Source of the DNA: Pleurotus djamor
Lineage: Eukaryota; Basidiomycota; Agaricomycetes; Agaricales; Pleurotaceae
Length of the DNA stretch: 28,082 nt
Direction: 5' to 3'
Assembly (NCBI GenBank): GCA_029747585.1
Contig: JAPEVF010000012.1
Location: 182,107-210,188, forward strand
The notes below the pieces were generated by a model. The model saw only the letters and a list, made by a program, of their open reading frames with translations, had not been told where the DNA came from and made no database searches. Both the position numbers and the translations under genes were made by a program. Shown here in pieces: positions 11,101-24,057 of this stretch. How positions within the stretch are numbered: the stretch's first letter is position 1; each line of letters opens with the position of its first letter.

Positions 11101-12729
11101 CACCGCATGCCATCGCAACGCCATCGCCCAACCTAATCTTTGCCATTGCCAGTGATGATGTTGACCAACTACGGCGTGTCCTAGCTCATGGTGATACTAA
11201 TCCGAACGAGCGAATGGGTCCTCAATCAGCGCTGGCTTTCACCATCACGAATGAAGCTCTTGAGAACAAGCTGGCTATGGTCAAGGTTCTTCTTGCTCAT
11301 GGTGCCGATCCAAAAGGCCTTGACCAAGAGGTGCAGAGACGTGACAGTCGCTCGAGTTTAAGGGGGGAATCACCGGCCCCTGAAGTCACTCAGAACACCC
11401 TCAGCGATGGTATCAAGAACTTGGACCCTGCTACCCAGTTTGTCGCTCCTGTTACTTCTCTCATCTGCCTAGCTCACAGAGTATTCAGGTATTATATCAA
11501 GCGAGCAGGTGCTACTCATACGCGTCAAACCTCTGCGCTGATATTTCGGTCTTTCTTTCGTCCGTTGACGAAGGTTCGCTATGAGATGATTGGACAAGAC
11601 AGAGCTCTCGAACAGTTGTTCAAAGTGCTGAGCATCCACTCAAAGCAACTGTCCGTGGCGCCTATCGTAGTCTTGCTTTGTGGTATGACCGCCGTATATC
11701 TGTCAGGATTTGTATTGACTCATCTTATGCCTCATCATAGGTCCAAGCGGCCATGGAAAGTCCTTACTGGCCAGACGATGTATGTTCCCACCAGCCCCCG
11801 TATGCTTGTGTCTCAGTCTGACAGCGGCGATTCAGTCGGATCCTTGCTTGATGTGCCCACCCATACCGTTAACATGACAACTGTTCGCTCAACTCTTGAT
11901 CTCTGGCGCTCGTATTCTCTGAGTCCATACGAGGTAAGATATTACACTTTCCCCCATTCCCGAATGATCAATCCCACCGTCTCAGGAACCGTCATCCTCT
12001 ACTCTTGCAGAGTTCCTCGTAGAGAATGAGGGCAAACGATGTGTTGTAGTACTTGACGTGCGCTGCTTCACCCCTCCTTTCCAATGATGCCTACTTAAGA
12101 CATCTAACATCGTAACAGGAAATTGAAAAGACTGAAGATTCAAAAGCCCTCCACTCACTTTTGATGCCCTGGGAACTCGGTATGTGGTGAAATGTACCAT
12201 GCCTTATGGGGGACGCAACTGAGGCACTGTCGCTCCTTGATTAGGTCGATGTTCTTTTGAGGCTGGGAGCCGCCATGTTGATGTCCGAAATGTTATTTGG
12301 CTCGGCACTTCAAACATCGGTCAAGATCTTGTCTTCGAACATCAGGCTGCTCGGGGTGAACCCGACTCCTTGATGTCTCGCGAGGAGTACGTTCAGCTCA
12401 TGGGCTTACTACGGCCCAAAGTCTCAGATCAACTTGGGGTACGTTTAACTCACCCGTCTTGCTGAATCGTGGCCATAACATCATCTTCATATCAGACGTC
12501 TATACTCTCAAGAGTAACAACCGTCCTCCCGTTTGTTTCGTTCACTACCGACGAGAAAATGGCCATAATTTCAGAGGCATTCCACGCTCTCGCTGGTGAT
12601 CTATTGAAATCGATTCCAAACGATTCACTCTCATCGATGATCAGAGAAGCGATGGGAAGGTATATTCCATCAGAAGGCGCGCGATCTTTGTATAGGGCTG
12701 TGTCAGAGCTGCTTTTAGATGCAATATAA
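8125..12729 (+). CDS. CCCH finger + ankyrin + Clp-type AAA+ ATPase fusion protein
   Basis: Twelve exons: 8125-8158, 8207-10128, 10207-10377, 10427-10737, 10823-11437, 11489-11682, 11741-11779, 11836-11933, 11986-12057, 12119-12179, 12245-12438, 12496-12729, giving 1314 aa. A CCCH finger lies at residues 15-33 (C-x7-C-x5-C-x3-H). About 870 disordered Ser/Pro-rich residues with acidic stretches follow. Ankyrin-like sequence is seen at about 914-975 (DDVDQLRRVLAHG, then KVLLAHGADP). A single AAA+ module follows: YEMIGQDRALEQL, Walker A GPSGHGKS (about 1083-1090), Walker B VVVLDEIEK, sensor-1 LGTSN, a candidate arginine finger in LSRVTTVLPF, and sensor-2 EGARSLYRAV. Ankyrin plus one Clp-type AAA+ recalls human CLPB (Skd3), a protein disaggregase; the CCCH finger suggests RNA contact. 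Least certain are the introns at 8159-8206, 10738-10822 and 11438-11488. The upstream ATG at 8053 is an alternative start. Confidence 0.8.
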
Positions 12730-13152
12730 TGTGTTTTACTCAAGCCCTGTTCGAACGACCCCCGCGATGTTACACCTTCGCGTGTGTAGCTCCGACGAAA
12801 GTGACGGATTTGCAAGCTCGCGTGGTTCCTCGAATTTCAGCGCGCACCACGAACGCCATATGGTGGTTTTTGATGTATCGAAGCGGTTGATTGATTACTC
12901 GCGGCCTAACCAATACGTGATATGATTCGAGGAGCCCTTGATATCCCCATCCAAAACCCACCCATGGGCTTCTTCCGTCAACCTTAGCGGTCTCAAGGCC
13001 TCAAACATGTTTGCGAACACTGAGGTATCAGATCGTGATGGTTCTGCCTCTTTATAATAGCTCATCCTCACCCACAGGCAGATGAAACTTCCCGCATTCC
13101 TGCGGTTTCCTGCTCTTGGCGGTAGTCTAGTCGTGCCTTGGGTCGCTGTAGA
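12730..13152. other. Intergenic region with TATA box and short upstream frame
   Basis: Holds the 3'UTR of the CCCH/AAA+ gene and the promoter of the second membrane-SH3 gene. A TATA-like element lies at 13053-13058, and a 24-codon frame (13082-13156) overlaps the next start codon. No other gene is visible. Confidence 0.45.
13053..13058 (+). promoter_or_regulatory. TATA-like element for second membrane-SH3 gene
   Basis: TATAAT within a TTTATAATAG context, about 100 bp upstream of the ATG at 13153. It is the best core promoter candidate in this gap. Confidence 0.4.
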
Positions 13153-13156
13153 ATGA
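13082..13156 (+). other. Upstream ORF overlapping the main start (ATGA)
   Basis: A 24-codon frame starting MKLPAFLRF and ending AVE. Its stop overlaps the main ATG as ATGA. It is hydrophobic and signal-peptide-like. It lies only about 25 nt after the TATA-like element, so it may fall at or before the transcription start. Confidence 0.35.
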
Positions 13157-14228
13157 GTCCGATCGCTTTCCTTCGCGATGTTGGGACATACTCATCTCTC
13201 GTGACGCGTGAAGAGGGGCACACTCAGATCACGACGACGACATCTTCACTGCCTATCGTCATTGGTGCAACCGTTGCCGTGATCGTCGTCCTGATAGGCA
13301 TTATCGTCGGTGAGTTTGACAAAACCAGTTGTGAATTCAGAGCCCATCATTGATCCCCAAGCAGGGATAGCGATTGCGTGGAAATACAGTATTCGACAGC
13401 GCAAGAAGCGAGAAGCTGCACAGAGAAATGCATCGGAAGCAAAGGAGGATGTCTTTGCTGCACATCCTCCAAAGCCCATTCTACGACCAACCGTTCCACC
13501 CTCGGACGCGGGAGTGGGATGGACACCACAAATTCGTGCTATCTATGAAAAAGCCCTTCCAGACATCTCCCTCGAGAAGGAGCAAGAGCAAGAGAAGGAG
13601 AAGGATGCACAATACATAATAGCCCCAGCTAAAGCATCCCCTCCCCCTTCATACACCTCGGGAAGTAATCCAAATAGTCCGCAACCCCGGACGAAGTCTT
13701 CCCCCCCNTTCACCGCTGACTACGCCTGAGCCATCACCACAACCTTTGGTCAGTCGGTTCTCACTCCCGTCTCCACGGCCCATTACAGAGCGGATCGAAA
13801 TCGTCCTTCCAACACCGACGGAGCGACAACCAGGATCATCACTACCACCAACACCGGCAACACCCTGTTTGGCCGTGGAATTCTCGGTCGATCCTCCCGC
13901 ATCTCCAATGGGTTCCGCGAGACCCTTTCCTCCGACACCTTCCCCTCGTTCAGCTTCCTTCCGAACCGCACAGAATTTTCCTAGGCAATCAAGGAGAAAC
14001 ACTGCCGCCCTGATGACCGTTGTCCATACGTTCACCGCCGAGAGGGACGATGAGCTGGCAGTCACATTGGGTGAAACGTTGCAGCTGGTACACGCATATC
14101 AAGATGGTTGGTGTCTCGTCCAACGAGCTCCAGGCCGTGGCGCACCGCAGGGTGTGATCCCACAGTTTTGTCTCCAGGCCAAAACAGATCCCACCCAAGC
14201 ATCATCCCTTCAAGTACCCAATGTTTGA
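13153..14228 (+). CDS. Second single-pass membrane protein with SH3 domain
   Basis: Two exons, 13153-13309 and 13365-14228 (55-nt intron). A short Thr-rich outer segment is followed by a transmembrane helix at residues about 33-58 (LPIVIGATVAVIVVLIGIIV), then a basic KYSIRQRKKRE stretch. The cytoplasmic part has Lys/Glu-rich and Pro/Ser-rich segments and ends in an SH3 domain from about residue 268: MTVVHTFTAERDDELAVTLG, then YQDGWCLV and GVIPQFCL. As written, an N at 13708, after seven cytosines, shifts the frame and causes a stop at 13729. Leaving out that position joins the two frames into 339 aa, so I read the break as a consensus artefact. Length and layout match the SH3 protein at 1748-2770 (340 aa), but the outer segment is much shorter. 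No signal peptide is seen in the main frame. Confidence 0.8.
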
Positions 14229-14612
14229 AGAGCAATCTCCCTTCCCGTTTTACTCGTGCTTAGACGTTCCTTTCCTCCCCCTCGGAAACATACTGCCGAC
14301 GCTTCGCATAATTCACTGTCCTTACTTTGTGACACGACGAAGTTCGTCATCGATTATTTTGCGCTCACCTGCGCCCATCTATTTATTGGTTTATTTATTC
14401 ACCAACTTCGTTCAATACCCATCTACTTCTGTTACCCGCAGTCCTACTTATACGTCGCTAGCGATGATGTGTTTAGTGCGCAGAGCACATATAGTGTTAA
14501 TCAGATCAATCATACTCACGGAACAATGTTGTGATGAGGGGAAGGGCGACCTTTATATTAGAATAGCAGTGTCTACATACGGGGAGAGTGATGGTAGAGT
14601 AGATGCTGAGGA
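14229..14612. other. Convergent 3' intergenic region
   Basis: Gap between the second membrane-SH3 gene (+) and PAM17 (-). It is T-rich on the + strand near 14370-14440. Open frames here start inside the SH3 gene or have no recognisable content, so no gene is called. Confidence 0.4.
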
Positions 14613-15464
14613 CTAGTCTTCGGGGAGAACGGCTTTACGTCTATATTTTCCTTGATCCCTCAGCCACTTGAAGAAAAAATTGCTTAGTCAAAAGGTTTAA
14701 AGGAAGACTCGTAAATTGTCGCTAACCTGTCTGTATTGATGGAGTGATCCAATTTTCTCGCCTATAAATCGATGTCAGAGCAAGGAAAAGCCAGGAAAAG
14801 GTACAGGTATTACCATAAAAGTCGGGTATAGGCGTCGTGGGGCTTTGGAGGGACGGATCGACGCGCCGTCTAGCGATGTGTTGAAGGAATTCCTTTTCGC
14901 GTGCGTCAATTACGGTAACAAGGTTCCGGTGCGTGTATCTCCACAGAGCTGAGCCCACGGTTGGACCTATGAGTGCGCCAGCACCTAGAATGGATGTACG
15001 TAAGGCTTCTGTGAAGTGCTCAACCGGGTTCTGACGTACCAACACAACCCAATGTGCAGAAACCATAAAAGAAGAACGGGTCGACTCCCTAAGGTATTGG
15101 TTCAGAGGGGGTACTGAAATACACGCGACGAACTCCGTACCATGATGGGTTTGGTAGGATCTGGTTCCAAATTTCCGAAGTACGCAATGCCACCGAAGAA
15201 TCCTAGCAATGCGAATGGTACGGTTGCAGCCTGCGCCAACAATTAGCCTTCACGCCTTTAAAATCACCAATTTCACCCGAAACGCACTGTCTGCCATTTT
15301 CTACGACCACCTCTAATTTTCAGGAAGTCTTCCCAGTTCAGTTGTTGTGGCGAACCTCCGGGGGAGGTGGTAGTGGAGTTGTATCGTAGTAATGAAGTAC
15401 GTTTTGGTCGAAGAGCAGCCCGAAAGCAGCTCCCGGAGTGTCGGGGCAGCAGACCGACGTTCAT
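14613..15464 (-). CDS. PAM17: PAM17, presequence translocase motor subunit
   Basis: Six exons on the minus strand: 15464-15288, 15230-15141, 15088-15040, 14984-14814, 14761-14727, 14666-14613, giving 191 aa, the usual size for Pam17. The first exon encodes an Arg-rich presequence, then LNWEDFLKIRGGRRKWQT, typical of the family's start of the mature part. Two membrane segments follow (FALLGFFGGIAYFG and the segment ending GALIGPTVGSALWR), joined by GNLEPDPTKPIMGVDPFFFY. The matrix tail carries EFLQHIARRRVDPS, PDFYGEKIGS and HQYRQWLRDQGKYRRK, all conserved. Pam17 sits in the mitochondrial inner membrane and helps organise the Hsp70 import motor at the TIM23 channel. The ATG at 15464 was chosen because frames further upstream lack an ATG. 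It is divergent from the SNF2 gene across about 69 bp. Confidence 0.95.
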
Positions 15465-15533
15465 GGTGTTGGGAGAAGAGGAACAAGAGTAGGTCGGCCC
15501 TGTGCGCACGCGAGTCTGACGCTGGCGTCAGTA
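15465..15533. promoter_or_regulatory. Very short shared divergent promoter
   Basis: Only 69 bp separate the chosen start codons of PAM17 (-) and the SNF2 gene (+), so transcripts probably start inside or close to this gap and may overlap. No TATA box is seen. If the SNF2 protein starts at the next Met (15588) the gap widens to about 120 bp. Confidence 0.5.
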
Positions 15534-19793
<4,260 letters not shown>

Positions 19794-20194
19794 TACACTC
19801 ATTTGGATAGAACCTGTGTATACTAGATACGACGCACACGATTTCATCATGGGTACAACCCAGTCTCAAATGAAACTATGGAAGAGAGCCTAGCTTATCA
19901 TATAGGTAGGACAGAGGAGTAGGGAAAGTGCTAAAAATAAAATAGTCCACGGGAATGATGACCTGGGATACATATAACGGTGGAAAGCAGGAGTCGGTAG
20001 CAGTAACCGAGGGGAGGAATGTCAGGATGTCAAAGGGAACGATGAAGAAAGTTAGAACGATGCTGGTGGAGAAGTCTGATGGTCGGGGGTCGTCAATTCA
20101 AGATATGAGTGAAGGAGTAAAGAAGCAGCAAAGGGAATGATTATTTTAATTGATGAGATAGTCGTTTAAGGAGAGGTGGAAAAGATATCAAACT
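19794..20194. other. Convergent 3' intergenic region
   Basis: Gap between the stops of the SNF2 gene (+) and the PPAY membrane protein gene (-). The + strand is purine-rich. No coding signal, RNA or repeat is visible. Confidence 0.4.
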
Positions 20195-22034
20195 TTATTC
20201 TTCATATGCCGGAGGTGCAGTGGGCAGTCCTTGAGATTGAGATTGAGAGCTCGAGCCTTGAGACGGGGGATCCGAAACGGTTTGACGAGTTTCAGGACGA
20301 GGTGCGGATGTGGATGCTGAAGCGGACGCGGATGACGAAGATTGAGCTTGAGAGGTACTTGGCCCCGCTGAAGAGGAGCCACTACCCGAAGCCGCGCTCG
20401 TTGATGCCATCAAAATCCTCCCTCCATCCTGTGCAACCCTAACTTCCCTCTGCGGAGGATCCAAAATAACAATTCCCTTGGTATTCGTCCTTGTCACGCC
20501 GGGATGCCCTTGGACAAGAGGAGTGTCAATGGAGGAAACGGAGTAAGGATCGAATTCGGCAACATGGGTAGGCGCTACTCTTGTCGTTGAATCGTTCGAT
20601 ATTCCACGGTGATGATCATGTTCTGGCGAGTATATGGATGATGGAGGCGTAGCGTTGGCGAGTTGCAATCGACGAGGCGGCTCTTGCATGCTGACGGGTG
20701 AACCACTACGGTGTGGGACTGGATCACTGATCGCAGCACCCACGGCACCGCCAAGAGCAGCACCTCCCATGAAAGCCCCTGTACCAGTAACATTGCCCGT
20801 ATTCCCCCAATTGGCAAACGATGTCGGCGGTGAAGTTATGCTGCTGCTATGACTATGCGAGTGCATTGAAGGAGGCCGTGTTCCAAAATCGTTCGTTGAT
20901 CTACCCATTTGTTGACCGGCCGACCAGAGAGGTTGTGTTGACCCGGCGCTGGAAGGTCTAGACAAATTTGCTCCAGATTGAGGTGCCGAATGACCCGAGG
21001 TAGTGAAGGAAGGGGAAAGGCTAAGCGGCGCAGGCATGCCTGTTGCGGAAGGTCGTCTATTGTGGTTCATTGTGGTAGGGCCGAGGGGAGGAGAATTTGG
21101 AGGAGACTGCACGGATGGCGAGGGAACATGACCAACAAGCCCATATTGGTACGGTTTGGGTTCATTGTCGACATCCAGAGAGAACCGACCATCGTGCCTG
21201 GCGCGACCTTGTTCCTCCTCCTCCTTCTCAAATATATCATCCCAACGACTGCGTCTTTTCCTAAGAACGAAGGAGATATTCAGCGTCGCCGTAAATAGAC
21301 AAAAGACGAAACGACCCACATGATAAACCAGATGACGGCAACTATTCCAAGAAGCCCAAAGAAGCCACCGACGGCACCCCCAATAATCGGACCCATATTC
21401 GTTGAATTAGAGCCGCCATCGTCGGATTGTTGTGTTTGACCTCCAGGCGGCGCCGTCACGGGTTCGGTGACAGAAACGGGCGGTAGCGAAGAAACTATGA
21501 TCACAGATGTCACCGTGACCACACCATTTGGCAAGGTTGTTTCTGACTGCGAAGTGAAGGTCTGGGGAGGAGGGGTAGAAATGGAGACCGATGGCGACTG
21601 TGGTGTGGGCGGTGGCTGCGTGGTAGTTGGTGGTGTCGGAGGCGGCTGCGAAGGAGGGTCGGAAGATATTGAAGTGCAGGTGGTTCCAAGCAATGTCTCG
21701 AACGAGGTCACTGTTACTGGAACGTCCACAGTCACGGGTACGTCGGTTATGACCGGGCCTCCTACGCAGGTACGATTCAATTTAGCAGGTATTTCGTACA
21801 GACAGAGTAGTTCAGCGTACCTGGTATGGTCGTTAAAGAAGTGATTACGGTCGACGAGAGACAAGCAGGAGCGACCGTGCCTGACGCTGAAGCCGTCAAT
21901 ACGCAGGATGTGATGAGGCTCGTACGCGTTGATTCCGGCCCCTCCGTGGTTATCGTCGAGCGCGTCACCGACTGCGATGTGGTGGTGAAGATTTCAGTCG
22001 ATGTCGCTGTTGGTTCTACTATGCATGAAGACAT
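20195..22034 (-). CDS. Ser/Thr-rich single-pass membrane protein with PPAY tail
   Basis: Three exons on the minus strand: 22034-21821, 21761-21320, 21260-20195, giving 573 aa. The N-terminal 190 residues are very rich in Ser, Thr, Val and Pro, with a tandem DVPVTVDVPVTV, and contain a few Cys, as in an O-glycosylated outer domain. A Gly-rich transmembrane helix follows at about 194-218 (GPIIGGAVGGFFGLLGIVAV), with a KRRSRW stop-transfer at the exon junction. The roughly 350-residue cytoplasmic tail is disordered and Ser/Pro-rich, with a small Gly/Ala-rich hydrophobic stretch (GGAALGGAVGAAI). It ends in LPTAPPAYEE. PPxY motifs bind WW domains of Rsp5/Nedd4 ubiquitin ligases, so regulated endocytosis is a reasonable inference. 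The plan recalls fungal cell-wall sensors (Mid2/Wsc type), but no WSC domain or signal peptide is seen. Splice choices keep GGPVITD and FIMKRRS in frame. Confidence 0.82.
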
Positions 22035-22488
22035 GGTTGCGGGCGGCGCGATAGCTTCCAGTCAAGGCCCTTAGAATTTAGAATGCGAGACTCCTGGTTG
22101 AGGTAGAAAAAANGAAAGAAAGAAAGTCAAAGGTCTAGGCAGCAAAGAAGAAGAAAAGAAAGGGAAGGGGAGGATGAAAGGATGGAGGCTCGAGTTTTGT
22201 GGTGGGGATTTGGGCAAAGAGTCCGGTGCGCTGCCGCACAATCGAATGCGAGGCTGTCCACTCTTCACACGTGAGTCAGGGGTTCATCCAATAATTTCAT
22301 GTTTCGAGTGCTAAGTTACTTATTCTGCGGAGAGNNGTCCGTTCAAACATTCTATGTAGGGGAGATAAAGAGAAGAGAGGAATGAAAGGAATGAAAGGAT
22401 GAGCGAGTAGTCATAAGGATATCAATGATGGACGACCGAAAATAGCCAAGGAGGAAAAGGATGAATGAGAGATGTGAAAATATGCAAT
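22035..22488. other. Intergenic region, purine-rich on + strand
   Basis: Upstream region of the PPAY membrane protein and 3' side of the next minus-strand gene. Between about 22095 and 22190 the + strand is almost all purine with GAAA repeats, so the promoter is CT-rich when read with the gene. A tandem AATGAAAGG pair lies near 22381-22398. Three Ns are present. Confidence 0.45.
22268..22278. promoter_or_regulatory. Overlapping CACGTG and TGAGTCA motifs
   Basis: The run CACGTGAGTCA contains a perfect E-box and a perfect Gcn4/AP-1-type site that share two bases. It lies about 235 bp upstream of the start of the PPAY membrane protein gene. Regulation by bHLH and bZIP factors is inference. Confidence 0.35.
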
Positions 22489-23157
22489 TCAAGGTTGACG
22501 TTGAGGACTTAGACTCCGCGAGGAAGCTCGCCCACTGTTCCTACGAAGCAATGGAGAGGAAGGGGCATCTTGTGAGCTCCTGGACGACGTTTTGCGTTCG
22601 CGTCGAGCTTCAGCAGAAAGGGTCTCGGAAGGAACTTCTCCAGCTATTGTCTCTCCCGCATCCTTCTGACCATTCTTGCCTGGCTCGTCGCCGGTGACTT
22701 CCACCTCCAAGGATTTGCGTCCCCCCTCCTCCCCCTCGTCACCCTTTTCGGTGCGCTTATGTGAAACCTTTCTCCACAGCAACTTGCTCGCGCCCTTCAC
22801 CATCTTCCCCAACGTGATGAATGGGTCCTCCAAAAGTTCTTCTTCGTTATCACCCATGATGGTCCGCCGTGGGTGCGAACGGTGGTGTCGATGATGCTGG
22901 TGTTGACCGTCTGATTCACTCCACGTCGGGTCTTGTTCCCCAGAAGCACCATACTCCGCCCCTGCCAGTGCAGCTTTGCGTTTCCGCATAATTTCAGAGC
23001 GAGCAGCCACACCAAGCGGTTGGTGATACCTCTTCTTCCTCTTCGACAGATCAGGCAATGGTGCGAACCTCACATTGAGGGTCGTAGTGGGAGATAGCCC
23101 TGCCGATTCGGTCGACGAGGACGAATCGGAGGCGTTGGGGAATGCCAAGATGCTCAT
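22489..23157 (-). CDS. Basic low-complexity protein of unknown function
   Basis: A minus-strand frame of 222 aa from the first in-frame ATG (MSILAFPNASDSSSS). I recognise no domain. The best-ordered part is residues about 25-65: LNVRFAPLPDLSKRKKRYHQ followed by PLGVAARSEIMRKRK, which looks like a conserved motif and not random sequence. A His-rich stretch (HQHHRHHRSHPRR), an acidic patch (DNEEELLEDPF), an amphipathic ITLGKMVKGASKLLWRKV segment and a Ser/Arg-rich tail ending SLSPQRQP follow. Basic clusters suggest a nuclear or nucleic-acid-binding protein, but that is only inference. The frame stays open upstream to 23415, where it meets a GTGAGT that looks like a 5'UTR intron donor. A TATA-like element at 23694-23702 fits a spliced leader. 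Confidence 0.65.
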   Translation of the reverse strand: MSILAFPNASDSSSSTESAGLSPTTTLNVRFAPLPDLSKRKKRYHQPLGVAARSEIMRKRKAALAGAEYGASGEQDPTWSESDGQHQHHRHHRSHPRRTIMGDNEEELLEDPFITLGKMVKGASKLLWRKVSHKRTEKGDEGEEGGRKSLEVEVTGDEPGKNGQKDAGETIAGEVPSETLSAEARRERKTSSRSSQDAPSSPLLRRNSGRASSRSLSPQRQP

Positions 23158-23693
23158 GGTTGGCGAACCGGTGAGAGGCGAATCAGTAGATGAGGAAGAT
23201 GAGGAGGGTCGAGCGTGAGCCTGGGGAATGCGNTACGACAAGGATGGGGGGAGATTGTGACGACGAATCAAGTTCCATAGCTTATGTTTGTGTTGTGATA
23301 ACTGAGACAAAAAGGGTGGTAGCGCGGGTAACCCGACCACCTTCCAAAGCAAAAAGAAAGTCAGAATTCCGCTGTTCTGTGGAAGGGGGATTCGAAGGAG
23401 GGGGAGAACACTCACCGATAGCCAGTAGATGGTAGACAGGAGATGAAGGGAACCAGTAAAGACAGGCCAGATGAAAAACCTCTGGATTATGTATATGATG
23501 CACGTCAGGGACCCGCTTCTGGTGCACCGGTATCTTGGCAGAAGGGACGTCCAGGGTCCCCAAGCCTCACTCCAAGTCTAGCCTGGATCACGCAACCCGA
23601 AGCTTCCCTCGTTCGACGCTGTCGACGACGATGACGACGTCAAGAGGGATCAACAAACGAATATCCACGTTGGTTGATGTCGCTCCCATTCCC

Positions 23694-23702
23694 ACATATA
23701 TA
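23694..23702 (-). promoter_or_regulatory. TATA box for basic protein gene
   Basis: Read on the minus strand this is CTATATATG, a good TATA box. Transcription would start about 30 nt further on, near 23665, leaving a leader of about 500 nt before the ATG at 23157, probably spliced at the GTGAGT at 23415. Confidence 0.45.
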
Positions 23703-24042
23703 GAGCCCTCCGATGGGTGGTGAGAGAATGGCCTGACAGTTTTGATGCAACCGTGCCATGCCTATCATCCGGAGCTGTGCCAAATTCGAGACATTTGGCA
23801 TGTTCCTTGAGCCAGTAAATCGTCCTCATCTGGACTCCCCATAATCCATGATGGGCGTCCGGGCACTGAATCGATAACAACCTCCAAGAGCATCCATATT
23901 CCTACATGTGCACGAAGGCCCTACTTATAAGTCAGCCACGGAAGAACTGTGAACACGACTTTATCATAAGTTTCTCACCAATTGTCCGTTGCAACCACAC
24001 CCCGTTTCGATGGAGGCGTCGGGAAACAAACCCGAAAGGCAC

Positions 24043-24057
24043 CTTATCTACGATAAG
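24043..24057. promoter_or_regulatory. Palindromic pair of GATA sites
   Basis: CTTATC-TAC-GATAAG is a perfect 6-bp inverted repeat with a 3-nt spacer, two consensus GATA-factor sites head to head. It lies about 350 bp upstream of the TATA box of the minus-strand gene. Confidence 0.3.

Noticed and set aside
14221..14616. A 131-residue + strand frame after the second SH3 protein
   Set aside because: It overlaps the end of the SH3 gene and lies in a convergent 3' region; no domain is seen.
15438..15533. Longer N-terminus for the SNF2 protein starting at 15438
   Set aside because: It would overlap the PAM17 presequence codons on the other strand, and PAM17's N-terminus is well supported.
21467..21844. 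A 125-residue + strand frame rich in Gly and Val
   Set aside because: It is the mirror of the Ser/Thr/Pro-rich outer domain of the PPAY membrane protein on the minus strand.
22489..23415. Longer start (308 residues) for the basic protein
   Set aside because: The extra part starts at GTG inside a GTGAGT that looks like a splice donor, and no ATG lies in it before 23157.
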